The translations under genes were made by a program, and so were the position numbers. Shown piece after piece: positions 1 to 8,209 of a stretch of DNA of 55,076 nucleotides. Under the pieces are notes generated by a model. The model did not search any database, was not told the origin of the DNA, and saw nothing but the letters and a program-made list of their open reading frames with translations. This DNA comes from Eubacteriales bacterium (GTDB lineage: Bacteria > Bacillota > Clostridia > Lachnospirales > Lachnospiraceae): assembly GCA_030536575.1 (NCBI GenBank), contig JAUNPS010000023.1, positions 16,672-71,747 of the forward strand, written 5' to 3'. The first letter of the stretch is position 1; each line of letters starts with the position of its first letter.

Positions 1-66
1 TTTACGACAGGCACGGCGGCTCTTCCGCAGAAACACCTTTTACGACAGGCACGGCGGCTCTTCCGC
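1..66. repeat. Two direct copies of a 28-bp GC-rich repeat, 38-bp period
   Basis: Bases 1-28 and 39-66 are identical (beginning TTTACGACAGGCACGGCGGC). The second copy forms the last codons and stop of the PucR-type gene at 40-1590, so the first copy is a duplication of the 3' end of that gene. Whether more copies lie outside the window cannot be seen. Confidence 0.85.
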
Positions 67-1590
67 GAAATACTCTTTGCGGCGGGCACGCAGCCCGCGC
101 AGAAAGATATCCACGCACCGAAACGAAAGCAGCAGATATTCCCGCTCATACGGGTCATCCAGCTTCAGCCCGAACAGCCCTTCCGCCTTCTGCAGCCGGT
201 AAACCAGCGTATTCTTATGCACAAAAAGCTTCTGCGCCGTCAGCCCCCGATCCCGCTCACACCGCAAATACATTTCCAGCATTTCGTAAAACGCCGTCTG
301 TTTTTCCTGATCGTACAGCAAAATGCGGTGAAGCGCCGGATGCAGCGCTAACTGCCTGGTTCTCACATTGCTCTCAATATCTGCCAAATCTTCCAGCGCA
401 CAGTCATAATACTGCTCCTTCCCCCGCAGAAAGCAAGTGCGCGCCTGCCGATACTGTCCCGCCAGATTCTCCACTCCCGGAAACGGATAACTGCTGTAAC
501 ACTGTAAATCCAGCCTCCCCGCCATCTGATACAACCCTTCCGGCATCTCCACATCGAAGCGGTTCCCCTCCGCCCCCTTCTTCGCCTTTTCCAGCGGCAC
601 ACAGCAGATAATTTCCTCCTCAAACTGCTCCGACAGGCTGGAACCCGTGCAAAACAGCACATTGGGAAAATATTTCCGCAATGTCTTCATGTGATACGCA
701 TAGGTCGCCAGCGCGCCGCCGCTGCTCTTGAACAGGATCACCATACAGAACTGCTCCGGTTTCCACCCCTGCATCTGATAAAAATTGTGGAAGCTCGCCG
801 CGTCCGTCCGCTTCTCCTGCAAAAAATCCTGGAACAGGCTCTGGGCCACCGAAATGCGGTCGTCCGTGATCTCATGGTTCGCCACCAGGCACAGGGCGCG
901 CTTCAGGAAAATTGCCAAATGCTTCTGATATTCCTGGAACGGCGTCTGGCTGATGATCGTGAGCTGCCCGGTCAGCTTATGGTTCGAATTCTCCTGGCTG
1001 ATCATCATCGAATAGGGATAATTCTCCGCATATTCCTCATAAAAAAGCTCGCAGTCCCATTTCCCGGAAAGCTTTTCCAGATACTGCCCCTGCTGCATAT
1101 AGGCCAGGGAATTCACCGACAGCGTCCCCAGCGCCCAGAAATCATCCCAGTTCCGGTTCACGCTCCCCACCGGGTACTGCCTGGAGAAAGCGGTGATCTG
1201 CAGGCTCCGGTTCGCAAAAAAAATCGGCCCGAAAATGTCCTTGCAGGCGTCGATGATCACCTGCTCCGGGTTCTCCTGCTGGAACGCCGAAAGCATATTC
1301 TGCTCCCAGTTCTGGTAAAAAACAAAGGCGTCCATCAGCGTATCGAACACGTCTTCCAGTTCCTGGGTGCTCAGGCTGATCACGTCTTTCCTGTGAACCA
1401 GCAGCACCTCATCCGACTGGGAATTTTCGAAAAAATCCCGGTTCCTTCCCACGTACAGATAATCCGCGTCCGGCGTCTTCTCATAACTGAACAGCCGGAT
1501 TCCCACGATCGTCGGCTCCGTCGAATGGATGATCGCCACTGGCTGATAATGCCGAATCCAATGCTCCAGAATCACCATGCTTAACTTCAT
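40..1590 (-). CDS. PucR/CdaR-family transcriptional regulator
   Basis: A 516-residue protein with the C-terminal helix-turn-helix typical of PucR/CdaR regulators: the segment LTAQKLFVHKNTLVYRLQKA at about residues 450-470, followed by a 'DPYEREYLLLSF'-type tail. The long N-terminal part has no motif I can name, and it presumably senses a metabolite as in family members. The start MKLSMVIL is chosen because AAAGGAGAAGG lies just upstream; the frame is open for 69 more codons, but those run through GC-rich repeats and have no ribosome site. It is divergent from two URO-D genes with a 322-bp gap, so it is the obvious candidate to control them. That control is inferred from position only. Confidence 0.85.
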   Translation of the reverse strand: MKLSMVILEHWIRHYQPVAIIHSTEPTIVGIRLFSYEKTPDADYLYVGRNRDFFENSQSDEVLLVHRKDVISLSTQELEDVFDTLMDAFVFYQNWEQNMLSAFQQENPEQVIIDACKDIFGPIFFANRSLQITAFSRQYPVGSVNRNWDDFWALGTLSVNSLAYMQQGQYLEKLSGKWDCELFYEEYAENYPYSMMISQENSNHKLTGQLTIISQTPFQEYQKHLAIFLKRALCLVANHEITDDRISVAQSLFQDFLQEKRTDAASFHNFYQMQGWKPEQFCMVILFKSSGGALATYAYHMKTLRKYFPNVLFCTGSSLSEQFEEEIICCVPLEKAKKGAEGNRFDVEMPEGLYQMAGRLDLQCYSSYPFPGVENLAGQYRQARTCFLRGKEQYYDCALEDLADIESNVRTRQLALHPALHRILLYDQEKQTAFYEMLEMYLRCERDRGLTAQKLFVHKNTLVYRLQKAEGLFGLKLDDPYEREYLLLSFRCVDIFLRGLRARRKEYFAEEPPCLS

Positions 1591-1609
1591 CCGCCTTCTC
1601 CTTTCTATA

Positions 1610-1800
1610 AAAATGCCTTTTGCCCGTAACGGAAAGCTATATTCGTGAACACCGCCGCGCCAGGCATTTTCCGAAACGCCCTTTTCCGCATAATGAACAG
1701 CCGCTTTCGGGAACGCCGCCGCACCGGGCATTTTCCAAAACGCCGCCGCGCCCGGATACGCGTCCGCACATTTTCGTCTGCCTGGACGAAATTCCAATAA
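1610..1800. repeat. GC-rich degenerate repeats in divergent intergenic region
   Basis: The 322-bp gap between the PucR-type gene and the first URO-D gene holds three or four imperfect copies of a unit resembling CGCCGCGCC-GGCATTTTCC-GAAACGCC, near 1647-1678, 1704-1738 and 1741-1765. The frame is open across them on the minus strand but no start or ribosome site supports coding. The rest of the gap is AT-rich promoter-like sequence before 1913. Confidence 0.55.
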
Positions 1801-1831
1801 TTTCCCGTCAAATTCCTGTATTCTTCGGCTA

Positions 1832-1859
1832 TATACACAATTTTCCCACTTGTTATAAT
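1832..1859 (+). promoter_or_regulatory. Possible promoter of the URO-D gene pair
   Basis: A perfect -10 box TATAAT at 1854-1859 stands 54 bp before the first URO-D start. The best -35 match is weak (TATACA at 1832-1837, 16-bp spacer). AAGAGGTG precedes the start codon. Confidence 0.4.
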
Positions 1860-1912
1860 AAGACTATAGTCGAATTCACGAAACCTGTCAATCCTGTAAG
1901 AGGTGTTTTATT

Positions 1913-3223
1913 ATGGAAGAAAACAGAACCTTTGATGCCAGCTCCTCGTGGTTTGCCACCGGCGTAAAAGCCGCCGACGACCAAACCCCCGCCGCCGAAA
2001 AATTCGCCAAACGCATCCAGCTCGTGGAAGATGCCACCGCCCTGAAAGAACCGGAACGCATCCCCATGTGCCCCATGCTCGGCGCCCTTCCCTATAACCT
2101 GAAAGGCTCTTCTTACAAAGACGCCATGTACAACTACCCGGCCGCGTCCGAAGCCCTGCTGAAATTTTACCAGGAATTCCAACCGGATGCCACCACCCAC
2201 ACCGCCTTCACCAGCGGCCGCGCCAACGAACTGGCCCAGTCCACCATGATCGACTGGCCTGGCAGACCCGGCACCAGCGTACCGGACTTCTCCACGCATC
2301 AGGTCATTGAAAATGAATACATGAGCGAAGACGAATACCCGGAACTTTTGAAGGATTTCACCGGATTCATGCTCCGGAAATACATCCCCAGAGCATTCCC
2401 CGCCTTAAAAGGCCTGGCTAATATCCGCTTCGTTCCAACCATTATCCTGAATACCACGCCCCTCGCGTCCCTGTACGCACAGGAAGCACAGGAAGCCTTC
2501 GCCCGCCTGGCTGAAATCGGAAAAGAAGACGCTGCAGCCGCTCAGGCCTCCAACGAAGTGTCCAACCAGCTTGCCGCCATGGGCTTCCCACCCATGTTCA
2601 CCGGAGCCGGCGAAGCACCCTTCGATATTATCGGAGACTACTACCGCGGCACCCTGGCCACCCTGACCGACCAGTTAGAGTATGCCGACGAATTGGCCGA
2701 AGCCTGCGACATGCTGGCCGATATCCAGATCGACTCCTGGCAGTATTTCCGCACCGCGCCCCTTCCGGTAAAACGGGTCTTCTTCCCGCTTCACAAAGGC
2801 ATGGACGGCTTCATGAGCCCCGAACAATACGAAAAAATCTACTGGAAACCTCTGAAAAAATGTATGATGGCCCTGATCGATATGGGCGTTACCCCGCTGA
2901 TCTACACGGAAGGAAAATACAACACCCGTTTGGAACAGCTTGCAGACGTGCCGAAAGGGAAAGTCATTTACCACTTTGAAACCGTGGACATTGCCCGCGC
3001 AAAGAAGATTCTGGGCGACACAGCCGCGATCAGCGGAAACCTGCCGATCTACCTTCTGGAACACGGCACGAAACAGCAGGTCATCGACGAGACGAAGCGC
3101 CTGATCGATATCTGCGCACCGGGCGGCGGCTACATTTTCGACACGAACGGCTGCATTGACAACGCAAAACAGGAAAATCTGGAAGCCATGTTCGACACCA
3201 TTTATACCTACGGCAAAAAATAA
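1913..3223 (+). CDS. URO-D superfamily protein (uroporphyrinogen decarboxylase-like)
   Basis: A 436-residue protein with the URO-D-type barrel architecture. The most telling part is the C-terminus, where 'CAPGGGYIFDTNGCIDNAKQ' at about residues 400-420 matches the end of MtaA-like members. That superfamily holds heme-pathway decarboxylases and cobamide-dependent methyltransferases. At the position where MtaA-type methyltransferases carry a zinc-binding H-x-C, this protein reads 'PLIYTEGKYN', so a classical zinc/corrinoid methyltransfer role is not supported. The N-terminal extension of about 40 residues is also longer than usual. The next URO-D gene starts 15 bp downstream with its own AAAGGAGG site, so the two form an operon. 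No corrinoid protein or reactivase is encoded nearby. The substrate is unknown. Confidence 0.75.
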   Translation: MEENRTFDASSSWFATGVKAADDQTPAAEKFAKRIQLVEDATALKEPERIPMCPMLGALPYNLKGSSYKDAMYNYPAASEALLKFYQEFQPDATTHTAFTSGRANELAQSTMIDWPGRPGTSVPDFSTHQVIENEYMSEDEYPELLKDFTGFMLRKYIPRAFPALKGLANIRFVPTIILNTTPLASLYAQEAQEAFARLAEIGKEDAAAAQASNEVSNQLAAMGFPPMFTGAGEAPFDIIGDYYRGTLATLTDQLEYADELAEACDMLADIQIDSWQYFRTAPLPVKRVFFPLHKGMDGFMSPEQYEKIYWKPLKKCMMALIDMGVTPLIYTEGKYNTRLEQLADVPKGKVIYHFETVDIARAKKILGDTAAISGNLPIYLLEHGTKQQVIDETKRLIDICAPGGGYIFDTNGCIDNAKQENLEAMFDTIYTYGKK

Positions 3224-3237
3224 AGGAGGATTTAAAA

Positions 3238-4233
3238 ATGCTTACAATCCGCGAAAATTTCATGGAAACCATCAAAGGCGGCCACCCGGACCGCTTTGTG
3301 AAACAATATGAATACCAGGAGTGGATCAACGACCCGCTCTTCCCCATTTATTTCGGCGAAATCGTTCCCGGCGGCGAATGGATCAACGGCTGGGGCGTAA
3401 AAAACAAATTCCCGGCAGGCGTGCCCGGCCCCTTCCCCTGCTGCGAGGGCGAGGACAAAGTCTGCAAAGACATTACCAAATGGCGCGATTACGTGAAAGC
3501 GCCGAACCTGGTGCTTCCGCCGGAAGCCTGGAAAGACTGCATCGAGCAGGTTTCTAAAATTGACCGGAAGGAAAAATTCGTGACCGCCAAAGTGTTCTGC
3601 GGCATTTTCGAAAAACTGCATTACCTCATGGGAATGGAAGACGCGATGATCAATTTCTATGAAGAGCCGGAAGCCATGCACGAGCTCATCGACTATCTGG
3701 CGGACTGGGAAGTCCAGCTTGCCGAAGAGACGATCAAATACGTGCATCCGGACTGCCTGTTCCACCATGACGACTGGGGCAGCCAGCGGAGCCTGTTCAT
3801 TTCCAAAGACATGTTTGACGAATTCCTGCTTCCGGCCTATAAGAAAATTTATGGCTACTGGAAAGCAAACGGCGTAGAAGTGATCGTGCACCACTCGGAT
3901 TCCTATGCGGCCGACCTGGTTCCGGAAATGATCGAGATGGGCGTAGACGTATTCCAGGGCGCGGTTTCCACGAACAACATCCCGGAACTGATCCAAAAAT
4001 ACGGCGGCCAGATTACCATCATGGGCGGGCTGGACAATGGAAAATACGACCGGGAGGACTGGTCGCGTGAAAAGGTGCGCGCCGGCTTCAAAGAACTTTT
4101 AGATGCGGCGGGATGCCGGTACATCATCCCCGGCCTGACGATGGGCGGCCCGGAGACGACGTATCCGGGGCTGTATGAAGCGGTTTCGGAGGTATTGGCG
4201 GAGTTTGATCCGATTTACTTCCCGCAGAAATAA
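3238..4233 (+). CDS. URO-D superfamily protein, second of operon pair
   Basis: A 331-residue URO-D-family protein, a normal length for the family. Recognisable parts are 'LFHHDDWGSQRSLFISKDMF' near residues 178-197, 'GVEVIVHHSDSYAADLV' and 'ITIMGGLDNG' in the second half, and 'PGLTMGGPETTYPGL' at the C-terminus. The H-x-C zinc motif of methyltransferases is replaced by H-S-D here. It is the downstream partner of the gene at 1913-3223 and the two proteins probably act in the same step or complex. The HemE active-site N-terminus is absent, so a role in heme synthesis is unlikely. It meets the AbiF-like gene tail to tail with a 7-bp gap. Confidence 0.78.
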   Translation: MLTIRENFMETIKGGHPDRFVKQYEYQEWINDPLFPIYFGEIVPGGEWINGWGVKNKFPAGVPGPFPCCEGEDKVCKDITKWRDYVKAPNLVLPPEAWKDCIEQVSKIDRKEKFVTAKVFCGIFEKLHYLMGMEDAMINFYEEPEAMHELIDYLADWEVQLAEETIKYVHPDCLFHHDDWGSQRSLFISKDMFDEFLLPAYKKIYGYWKANGVEVIVHHSDSYAADLVPEMIEMGVDVFQGAVSTNNIPELIQKYGGQITIMGGLDNGKYDREDWSREKVRAGFKELLDAAGCRYIIPGLTMGGPETTYPGLYEAVSEVLAEFDPIYFPQK

Positions 4234-4240
4234 CTATTTT

Positions 4241-5218
4241 CTACAATCGAGCGGACGGTGAAAACGAATCGCCGTCTTCTCGGTATGTTTTATAACGTGT
4301 AATTTTTTCCCAATTATCTGGAATTCCCATTACATTTAAAAGATTTTCTCTGGAAATATGCGGACATTTTTTCAGAACATTTTTGATCAGCTTTCCGAAA
4401 TGTTTTTTAAATCGTTTAAATTCTTCGTCAGCAATTAGATACTTTAACGCAATCACTACTGCAAACAAATCACTTTTTCCACAGATATATTGGCCATGTT
4501 TTTGTGGAATAGACATTTTTTGATGAATGATCGTATCCGGAATTGCCTCTTTAATTTTAAATGAGTACAGTCGTTCTCCGTGAGCACATATATTTCTGCA
4601 GCATGCAGCTACCGTAACAAATTGATGGAGCTGTTTTTCTGTAATTCCAACAAAATTTTTACTTATTTTGGTTCTTACATCGGAAGTTGCGTACTGATAC
4701 ATTTTTGAAACTTGTCCAAAAGTCAACGCATTCATTGCTACCCATAACGGAACATTTTTATAAGTCTTTATATGGTGAGCAATGTATGTATATTGTGTCG
4801 GCATTGATACAGACTTTTGCAATGATTTTACTAATCGCTGGATTTCCTGCTTGTTTTTCTCATTCAAATTATAGTTCTGTTCATCTAAATAAGCACTCTG
4901 CTGTTCCCCATACTTTTCAGAAAAATAGTAGGAAAGCATGGATTTCATGTGACGTTCCACATGAAGAATATATTTTAAGAAAAGAGAGCGCAGTTCTTCA
5001 TCAAAGTAATAAAAAGCAACAATCTCCTCAAACGTCACACCATAACTATATTTACCCGAAACTGGATTCTTAAATAAATCTTTATAACCGCCGATCAGAG
5101 AATAATAACTAAGCTCTGATAATATTCTTTTTGCATATTCCGTGTCAAATATTAACAGTTGTTTGTCGTGGCGCAATTTATCAATTTGTTGCTCATATGA
5201 TAAAAATGGTTTCGCCAT
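4241..5218 (-). CDS. Abi_2-family (AbiD/AbiF-like) HEPN abortive-infection protein
   Basis: A 325-residue protein of the Abi_2 family, to which the lactococcal phage-exclusion proteins AbiD and AbiF belong. Near the N-terminus 'LSYEQQIDKLRHDK' and 'LSYYSLIGGYKD' match the family. 'RHMKSMLSYYFSEKYG' (about residues 89-104) is a second family hallmark. R208-N-I-C-A-H213 is a HEPN-type R-x4-H motif, the expected RNase centre. The start M-A-K-P is chosen for the AAAGGAAAAGG site upstream, and a longer frame would begin inside the terminator of the upstream RNA. The gene is markedly AT-rich compared with its neighbours, which points to transfer. It sits behind a dedicated promoter, a short structured RNA and a terminator (5247-5348), an arrangement known for AbiF loci and suggesting an RNA that restrains or guides the toxin. 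Confidence 0.88.
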   Translation of the reverse strand: MAKPFLSYEQQIDKLRHDKQLLIFDTEYAKRILSELSYYSLIGGYKDLFKNPVSGKYSYGVTFEEIVAFYYFDEELRSLFLKYILHVERHMKSMLSYYFSEKYGEQQSAYLDEQNYNLNEKNKQEIQRLVKSLQKSVSMPTQYTYIAHHIKTYKNVPLWVAMNALTFGQVSKMYQYATSDVRTKISKNFVGITEKQLHQFVTVAACCRNICAHGERLYSFKIKEAIPDTIIHQKMSIPQKHGQYICGKSDLFAVVIALKYLIADEEFKRFKKHFGKLIKNVLKKCPHISRENLLNVMGIPDNWEKITRYKTYREDGDSFSPSARL

Positions 5219-5246
5219 GTTTCCTTTTCCTTTCGGTAAATTTTTA

Positions 5247-5273
5247 GAAAAAAGGGACTCACGCATGAGTCCC
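5247..5273 (-). terminator. Rho-independent terminator of the AbiF-associated RNA
   Basis: GGGACTCA, loop TGCG, TGAGTCCC (5273-5254 on the minus strand) followed by six T. It lies between the RNA promoter and the toxin start codon, 35 bp before the ATG, so toxin mRNA from this promoter requires read-through. Confidence 0.9.
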
Positions 5274-5313
5274 TCCGGCCACGGGCATCACGAGTTTCCG
5301 CAGCACAACCACT
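5247..5313 (-). ncRNA. Short structured RNA upstream of the AbiF-like gene (abiF-RNA-like)
   Basis: From the promoter at 5320-5348 a transcript would begin near 5313 and end at the U-tract at 5248-5253, giving about 65 nt. Its 5' part (AGUGGUUGUGCUGCGGAAAC) contains short complementary segments that could form a compact or pseudoknotted fold, and its 3' part is a perfect 8-bp stem closed by UGCG. Conserved RNAs in this position before Abi_2-family genes have been described as the abiF RNA motif. I cannot run a covariance search, so the assignment rests on position, promoter, terminator and size. Confidence 0.6.
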
Positions 5314-5319
5314 ATAGAT

Positions 5320-5348
5320 ACTATAACTGATTGACAAGCAGAAGTCAA
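5320..5348 (-). promoter_or_regulatory. Strong sigma-A promoter for the AbiF-associated RNA
   Basis: TTGACT (5343-5348) and TATAGT (5320-5325) on the minus strand with an exact 17-bp spacer. It is one of the best promoter matches in the window. Confidence 0.8.
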
Positions 5349-5469
5349 TCTTTTTTTCTATAGTGTTGTTTTATTATATCCAGTGTTTAAATGAATGATG
5401 CAGTATTTGAAATCGCCGCCCTGTCCCGTATTCACGGCATCGCCGTACCTATATGGCGCGAAGGTTTAC

Positions 5470-6342
5470 TCACTCTCTGGACAATCCCAGATAAAACAGG
5501 GCAATCAGCCCCGGCCCCGTATGCGCCCCAATCGTCGGCCCAAGAGGCGTAATCATAAAGTTCTCCATCCCCAGGCGCTCCTTGATCTGATCCCGCAAAA
5601 ACTCCGCGTCTTCCAGGCAGTCGCCGTGGGTGATCCCCACCATGTAATCTTTTCCTTTAAACTCGCCGATGCGCTGTTCCATGTCGTCCACCAGCCTGGT
5701 CAGCGCTTTCTTCCGACCGCGCACCTTCGAAACCGCGGTCAGGCAGCCCTTTTCGTCCATTTTCAGAACCGGCTTCAGATTTACCATATTTCCGAGAACG
5801 GCCGAGGTCTTCGAGAGCCGCCCGCCGCGGTACAGATAAATCAAATCTTCTACGGTAAAACTGTGGACGAAATTCTGCTTATGGCTTTCCAGCCACTCGG
5901 CCAGCTCTTCCATAGGCATTCCCTGCTCTTTCCTGCGGACTGCTTCGTACACGTACAGCCCTTCTCCCAGGGACGCGCAGAGGGAGTCGATCACCACAAT
6001 CTGCACCTCCGGGCGTTCTTCCATCAGCTCTTCGGCGGCGATCCGGGTGCTGTTGCAGCTTCCGCTTAAACCGCTGGAAAAGGCGATATGAAGAATCCGG
6101 TTTGTGGTTTTCAGGCACTCCTCAAACATGTGCTTTGCTTCTTCCGGATTTACTTGAGATGTGACGGGTGTGGAGCCCGCACGCATTTTATCGTAAAATT
6201 CTTTCGAAGGAAGGCTGTGAAATTTATCATAAGTTTTGCCGTCAATCTGGTAGGATAAAGACATCAGCCCGATGTCGTGCGCTGCCAGGTATTCGTCCGG
6301 CAGATCGGCCATATTGTCCGTTGTAATGCGATAGTCATTCAT
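5470..6342 (-). CDS. DegV-family fatty-acid-binding protein
   Basis: A 290-residue protein with the complete DegV fold signature: 'MNDYRITTDNMADLPDEYL' at the N-terminus, 'STPVTSQVNPEEAKHMFEE' near residues 57-75, 'ILHIAFSSGLSGSCNS' near residues 84-99, and 'YRGGRLSKTSAVLGN' in the second half. DegV/FakB proteins bind a fatty acid and in some Firmicutes present it to the kinase FakA for phosphorylation. No fakA is nearby, so the partner would act in trans. GGAGG precedes the ATG by 7 bp. It is divergent from the FMN-binding-like gene with a 120-bp AT-rich gap and is a single-gene unit here. Confidence 0.93.
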   Translation of the reverse strand: MNDYRITTDNMADLPDEYLAAHDIGLMSLSYQIDGKTYDKFHSLPSKEFYDKMRAGSTPVTSQVNPEEAKHMFEECLKTTNRILHIAFSSGLSGSCNSTRIAAEELMEERPEVQIVVIDSLCASLGEGLYVYEAVRRKEQGMPMEELAEWLESHKQNFVHSFTVEDLIYLYRGGRLSKTSAVLGNMVNLKPVLKMDEKGCLTAVSKVRGRKKALTRLVDDMEQRIGEFKGKDYMVGITHGDCLEDAEFLRDQIKERLGMENFMITPLGPTIGAHTGPGLIALFYLGLSRE

Positions 6343-6462
6343 AAGGCAACCTCCAATCTTTCTTCCCTGTAATCATATCATTTTTTTCTTAATTTGTAAA
6401 TCAGACATATTTGCGGCCGCTTTTCATACACTGTAGAAATGGAAAAACAGCGGGGAAGCAAA

Positions 6463-6921
6463 ATGGCAAAAAAGACAAGGATTGTCGTCTTGAAAAAGCG
6501 TGAGCTGATTTACACAGGAATCTTCGCGGCCCTGGCCATTGCCCTGATCGTGCTGCTGGTGTTCATGTTTCTGCCCAGGGAAGAAGCTTCTTCCCGTAAA
6601 CAGACGCCGATCACCAGCACCCGATATGTGCCGGGCGTTTATACGACTCCGGTCACTCTGGGGGATCAGGCCGTCGATGTGGAAGTGACCGTAGATGCCG
6701 ATCATATTAATGGGATCCGGCTGGTGAATTTGAGCGAGACGGTGACGACGATGTTTCCGCTTATGGAGCCTGCAATGGAGAGCCTGGCGGCGCAGATTTG
6801 TGAGAGTCAGTCGCTGGATGGGATTACCTGTGACTCCGGAAGCCAGTATACTTCGCAGGTACTTTTGAAGGCGGTTCAGGAGGCACTTGCGAAGGCGGAG
6901 GGAACCGTTTCAACGCAATAG
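6463..6921 (+). CDS. Membrane-anchored FMN-binding-domain-like protein
   Basis: A 152-residue protein with a basic N-terminus (MAKKTRIVVLKKRELIY), one membrane helix at about residues 17-37 (FAALAIALIVLLVFMFL), then an extracytoplasmic domain. 'YVPGVYTTPVTLGDQAVDVE' at about residues 54-73 and 'SQYTSQVLLKAVQEAL' near the C-terminus resemble FMN_bind domains of RnfG/NqrC type. The usual flavinylation motif (S/T-G-A-T) appears here as 'SGSQYTS', so covalent flavin attachment is doubtful. The start at 6463 is preferred to an ATG 24 bp upstream because GGGGA precedes it at a suitable distance. It is a single gene convergent with the transglutaminase-like gene. The function is unknown. Confidence 0.6.
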   Translation: MAKKTRIVVLKKRELIYTGIFAALAIALIVLLVFMFLPREEASSRKQTPITSTRYVPGVYTTPVTLGDQAVDVEVTVDADHINGIRLVNLSETVTTMFPLMEPAMESLAAQICESQSLDGITCDSGSQYTSQVLLKAVQEALAKAEGTVSTQ

Positions 6922-7048
6922 GAGCGCCCGGCGGCCAAGCGGAGACGCGCAGATAAAGCGACCCGCGAGCCAAAACGCGGCCGCTGGCGGTGCGAACATT
7001 TCCGGCAGATATCGAATTCGCGCCACACCCAGCTGGACACCTCAAAAC

Positions 7049-7133
7049 GCAGCCCGGCGGCTCGCATCTTCCGCCGGGCTGTCATACCTCGAAACGCAAA
7101 CTCAGCGGCCCGCCCTTTTCGGCCGCCGCTGAG
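7049..7133. terminator. Two GC-rich hairpins between convergent genes
   Basis: AGCCCGGCGG (7051-7060) pairs perfectly with CCGCCGGGCT (7071-7080), and CTCAGCGGC (7101-7109) with GCCGCTGAG (7125-7133). Neither has a long T-run, so termination is likely but not assured. The GC-rich repeated flavour resembles the repeats at 1610-1800 and 35200-35665. Confidence 0.5.
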
Positions 7134-7143
7134 CATCCAACGA

Positions 7144-7941
7144 TTAAATTTTTATCACATACCAACGGTTCGCCTTATAATTCGGCCGCCCATTCACATT
7201 GCTCAAATCATAAGACATCGCAAAGTACGAATCCACATTACTCACAAGCGCCCAGTCCGGATCATACACCTTCCCGTTAATCTCCGCCCAGCCATGACCT
7301 CCCGACGACACCGCATACACATTCTGATACCCAACCGCATCCGCCAGATACGCAAACGCGCACGCATACGAGAAGCAATTCCCTCTCCCGCCGTCAAACA
7401 TATCCCGCGCATAAGCCCGCTCCCAATTCACAGTCGCCCGGAACGTCCGCCTTGTCAGATATTGGTACTCCGTCTTGACATACTCAAAGCATTTCCGAAG
7501 CTTCTGCGCCTTTGTCATATCCTTCGTCGTGATCTTCATCACAATCTTTTTCGCCTTCAGCAGCAAGTCCAGCTTGTCCAGCGCATCGGCCGTCTTCACC
7601 GCCCGCCCCTTGCTGTCCAGCTGAATCCCATTCACCGTCTGCGAAGTCAGCATATAGCCCTTTTTTCCATTTGCAATCCGGAAGTAATAATAATCGTTCC
7701 CAATCTTCCACCAGCCGGTACGCTGGCCACCGTATTTGTTAAAATAATAGTATTTCCCATTAATTTTCTGGAGGCCCTTTACCTGCTTGCCCTTGGAATT
7801 GTAGTAGCGGGGGCTGTTGTTGATCGTGACCCATTTGTTTTTGTACTTCTTCGTCGCTGCCTGGGTTGGAAGCGAGACGGTCAGAAGGAGCGCCAGGGCG
7901 AGAAGGCCGAGGACTCCAAAGCGCTTGCATTTTTCTTTCAT
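7144..7941 (-). CDS. Secreted transglutaminase-like protein with cell-wall-binding repeats
   Basis: A 265-residue protein with a Sec signal peptide (about residues 1-28, 'LLALALLLTVSLPTQAA'). Next come about three aromatic-rich repeats of the glucan/choline-binding type (residues 45-90: 'GLQKINGKYYYFNKYGG', 'GWWKIGNDYYYF'). The C-terminal domain is transglutaminase-like, with the expected triad in 'GRGNCFSYACAFAYLADAVG' (Cys), 'SSGGHGWAEI' (His) and 'YDPDWAL' (Asp). Such proteins act outside the cell, bound to the wall, as proteases or amide-bond enzymes. The substrate cannot be told. AGGGAGAAGAACG precedes the ATG. It stands alone, convergent with the FMN-binding-like gene, with the palindromic repeat 8058-8199 upstream. 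Confidence 0.85.
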   Translation of the reverse strand: MKEKCKRFGVLGLLALALLLTVSLPTQAATKKYKNKWVTINNSPRYYNSKGKQVKGLQKINGKYYYFNKYGGQRTGWWKIGNDYYYFRIANGKKGYMLTSQTVNGIQLDSKGRAVKTADALDKLDLLLKAKKIVMKITTKDMTKAQKLRKCFEYVKTEYQYLTRRTFRATVNWERAYARDMFDGGRGNCFSYACAFAYLADAVGYQNVYAVSSGGHGWAEINGKVYDPDWALVSNVDSYFAMSYDLSNVNGRPNYKANRWYVIKI

Positions 7942-8057
7942 AACGTTCTTCTCCCTTTTTGAGTTTCCGGCGCGGGGCCGTTTTCTCTATTATACCAGGA
8001 AATGGCTATTCTGCCCAGCCCTGAGAACATTTTACTGCCTTTTTCCATCCATGCAGC

Positions 8058-8199
8058 GTTACTGTTCACTCGTACCTCGTTCCAGTAACGATTCACAGGC
8101 TCATTTTAAGTTTTGCTTCGCAAAAGAGCCTGCTCACACCTGAATCACGTTCTTACGTACCTGAGCAGCTAAGTGCTCAGGTACTGTCTGAACAGTAAC
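8058..8199. repeat. Dispersed palindromic repeat, full copy 1
   Basis: The element is bounded by an 11-bp perfect inverted repeat, GTTACTGTTCA (8058-8068) and TGAACAGTAAC (8189-8199). Inside are two nested hairpins: CAGGCTC/GAGCCTG enclosing TTTTGC-TTC-GCAAAA near 8096-8132, and TACCTGAGCA-GCTAAG-TGCTCAGGTA at 8157-8182. Copy 2 at 50281-50419 is nearly identical in the same orientation, and a fragment lies at 22222-22282. It has no coding capacity and looks like a MITE or a structured repeat. Confidence 0.85.
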
Positions 8200-8209
8200 T
8201 ATGCAACAT

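Noticed and set aside
1620-1967. Plus-strand frame across the PucR/URO-D gap
   Set aside because: It lies in GC-rich repeats, has no ribosome site and overlaps the start of the real URO-D gene in another frame.
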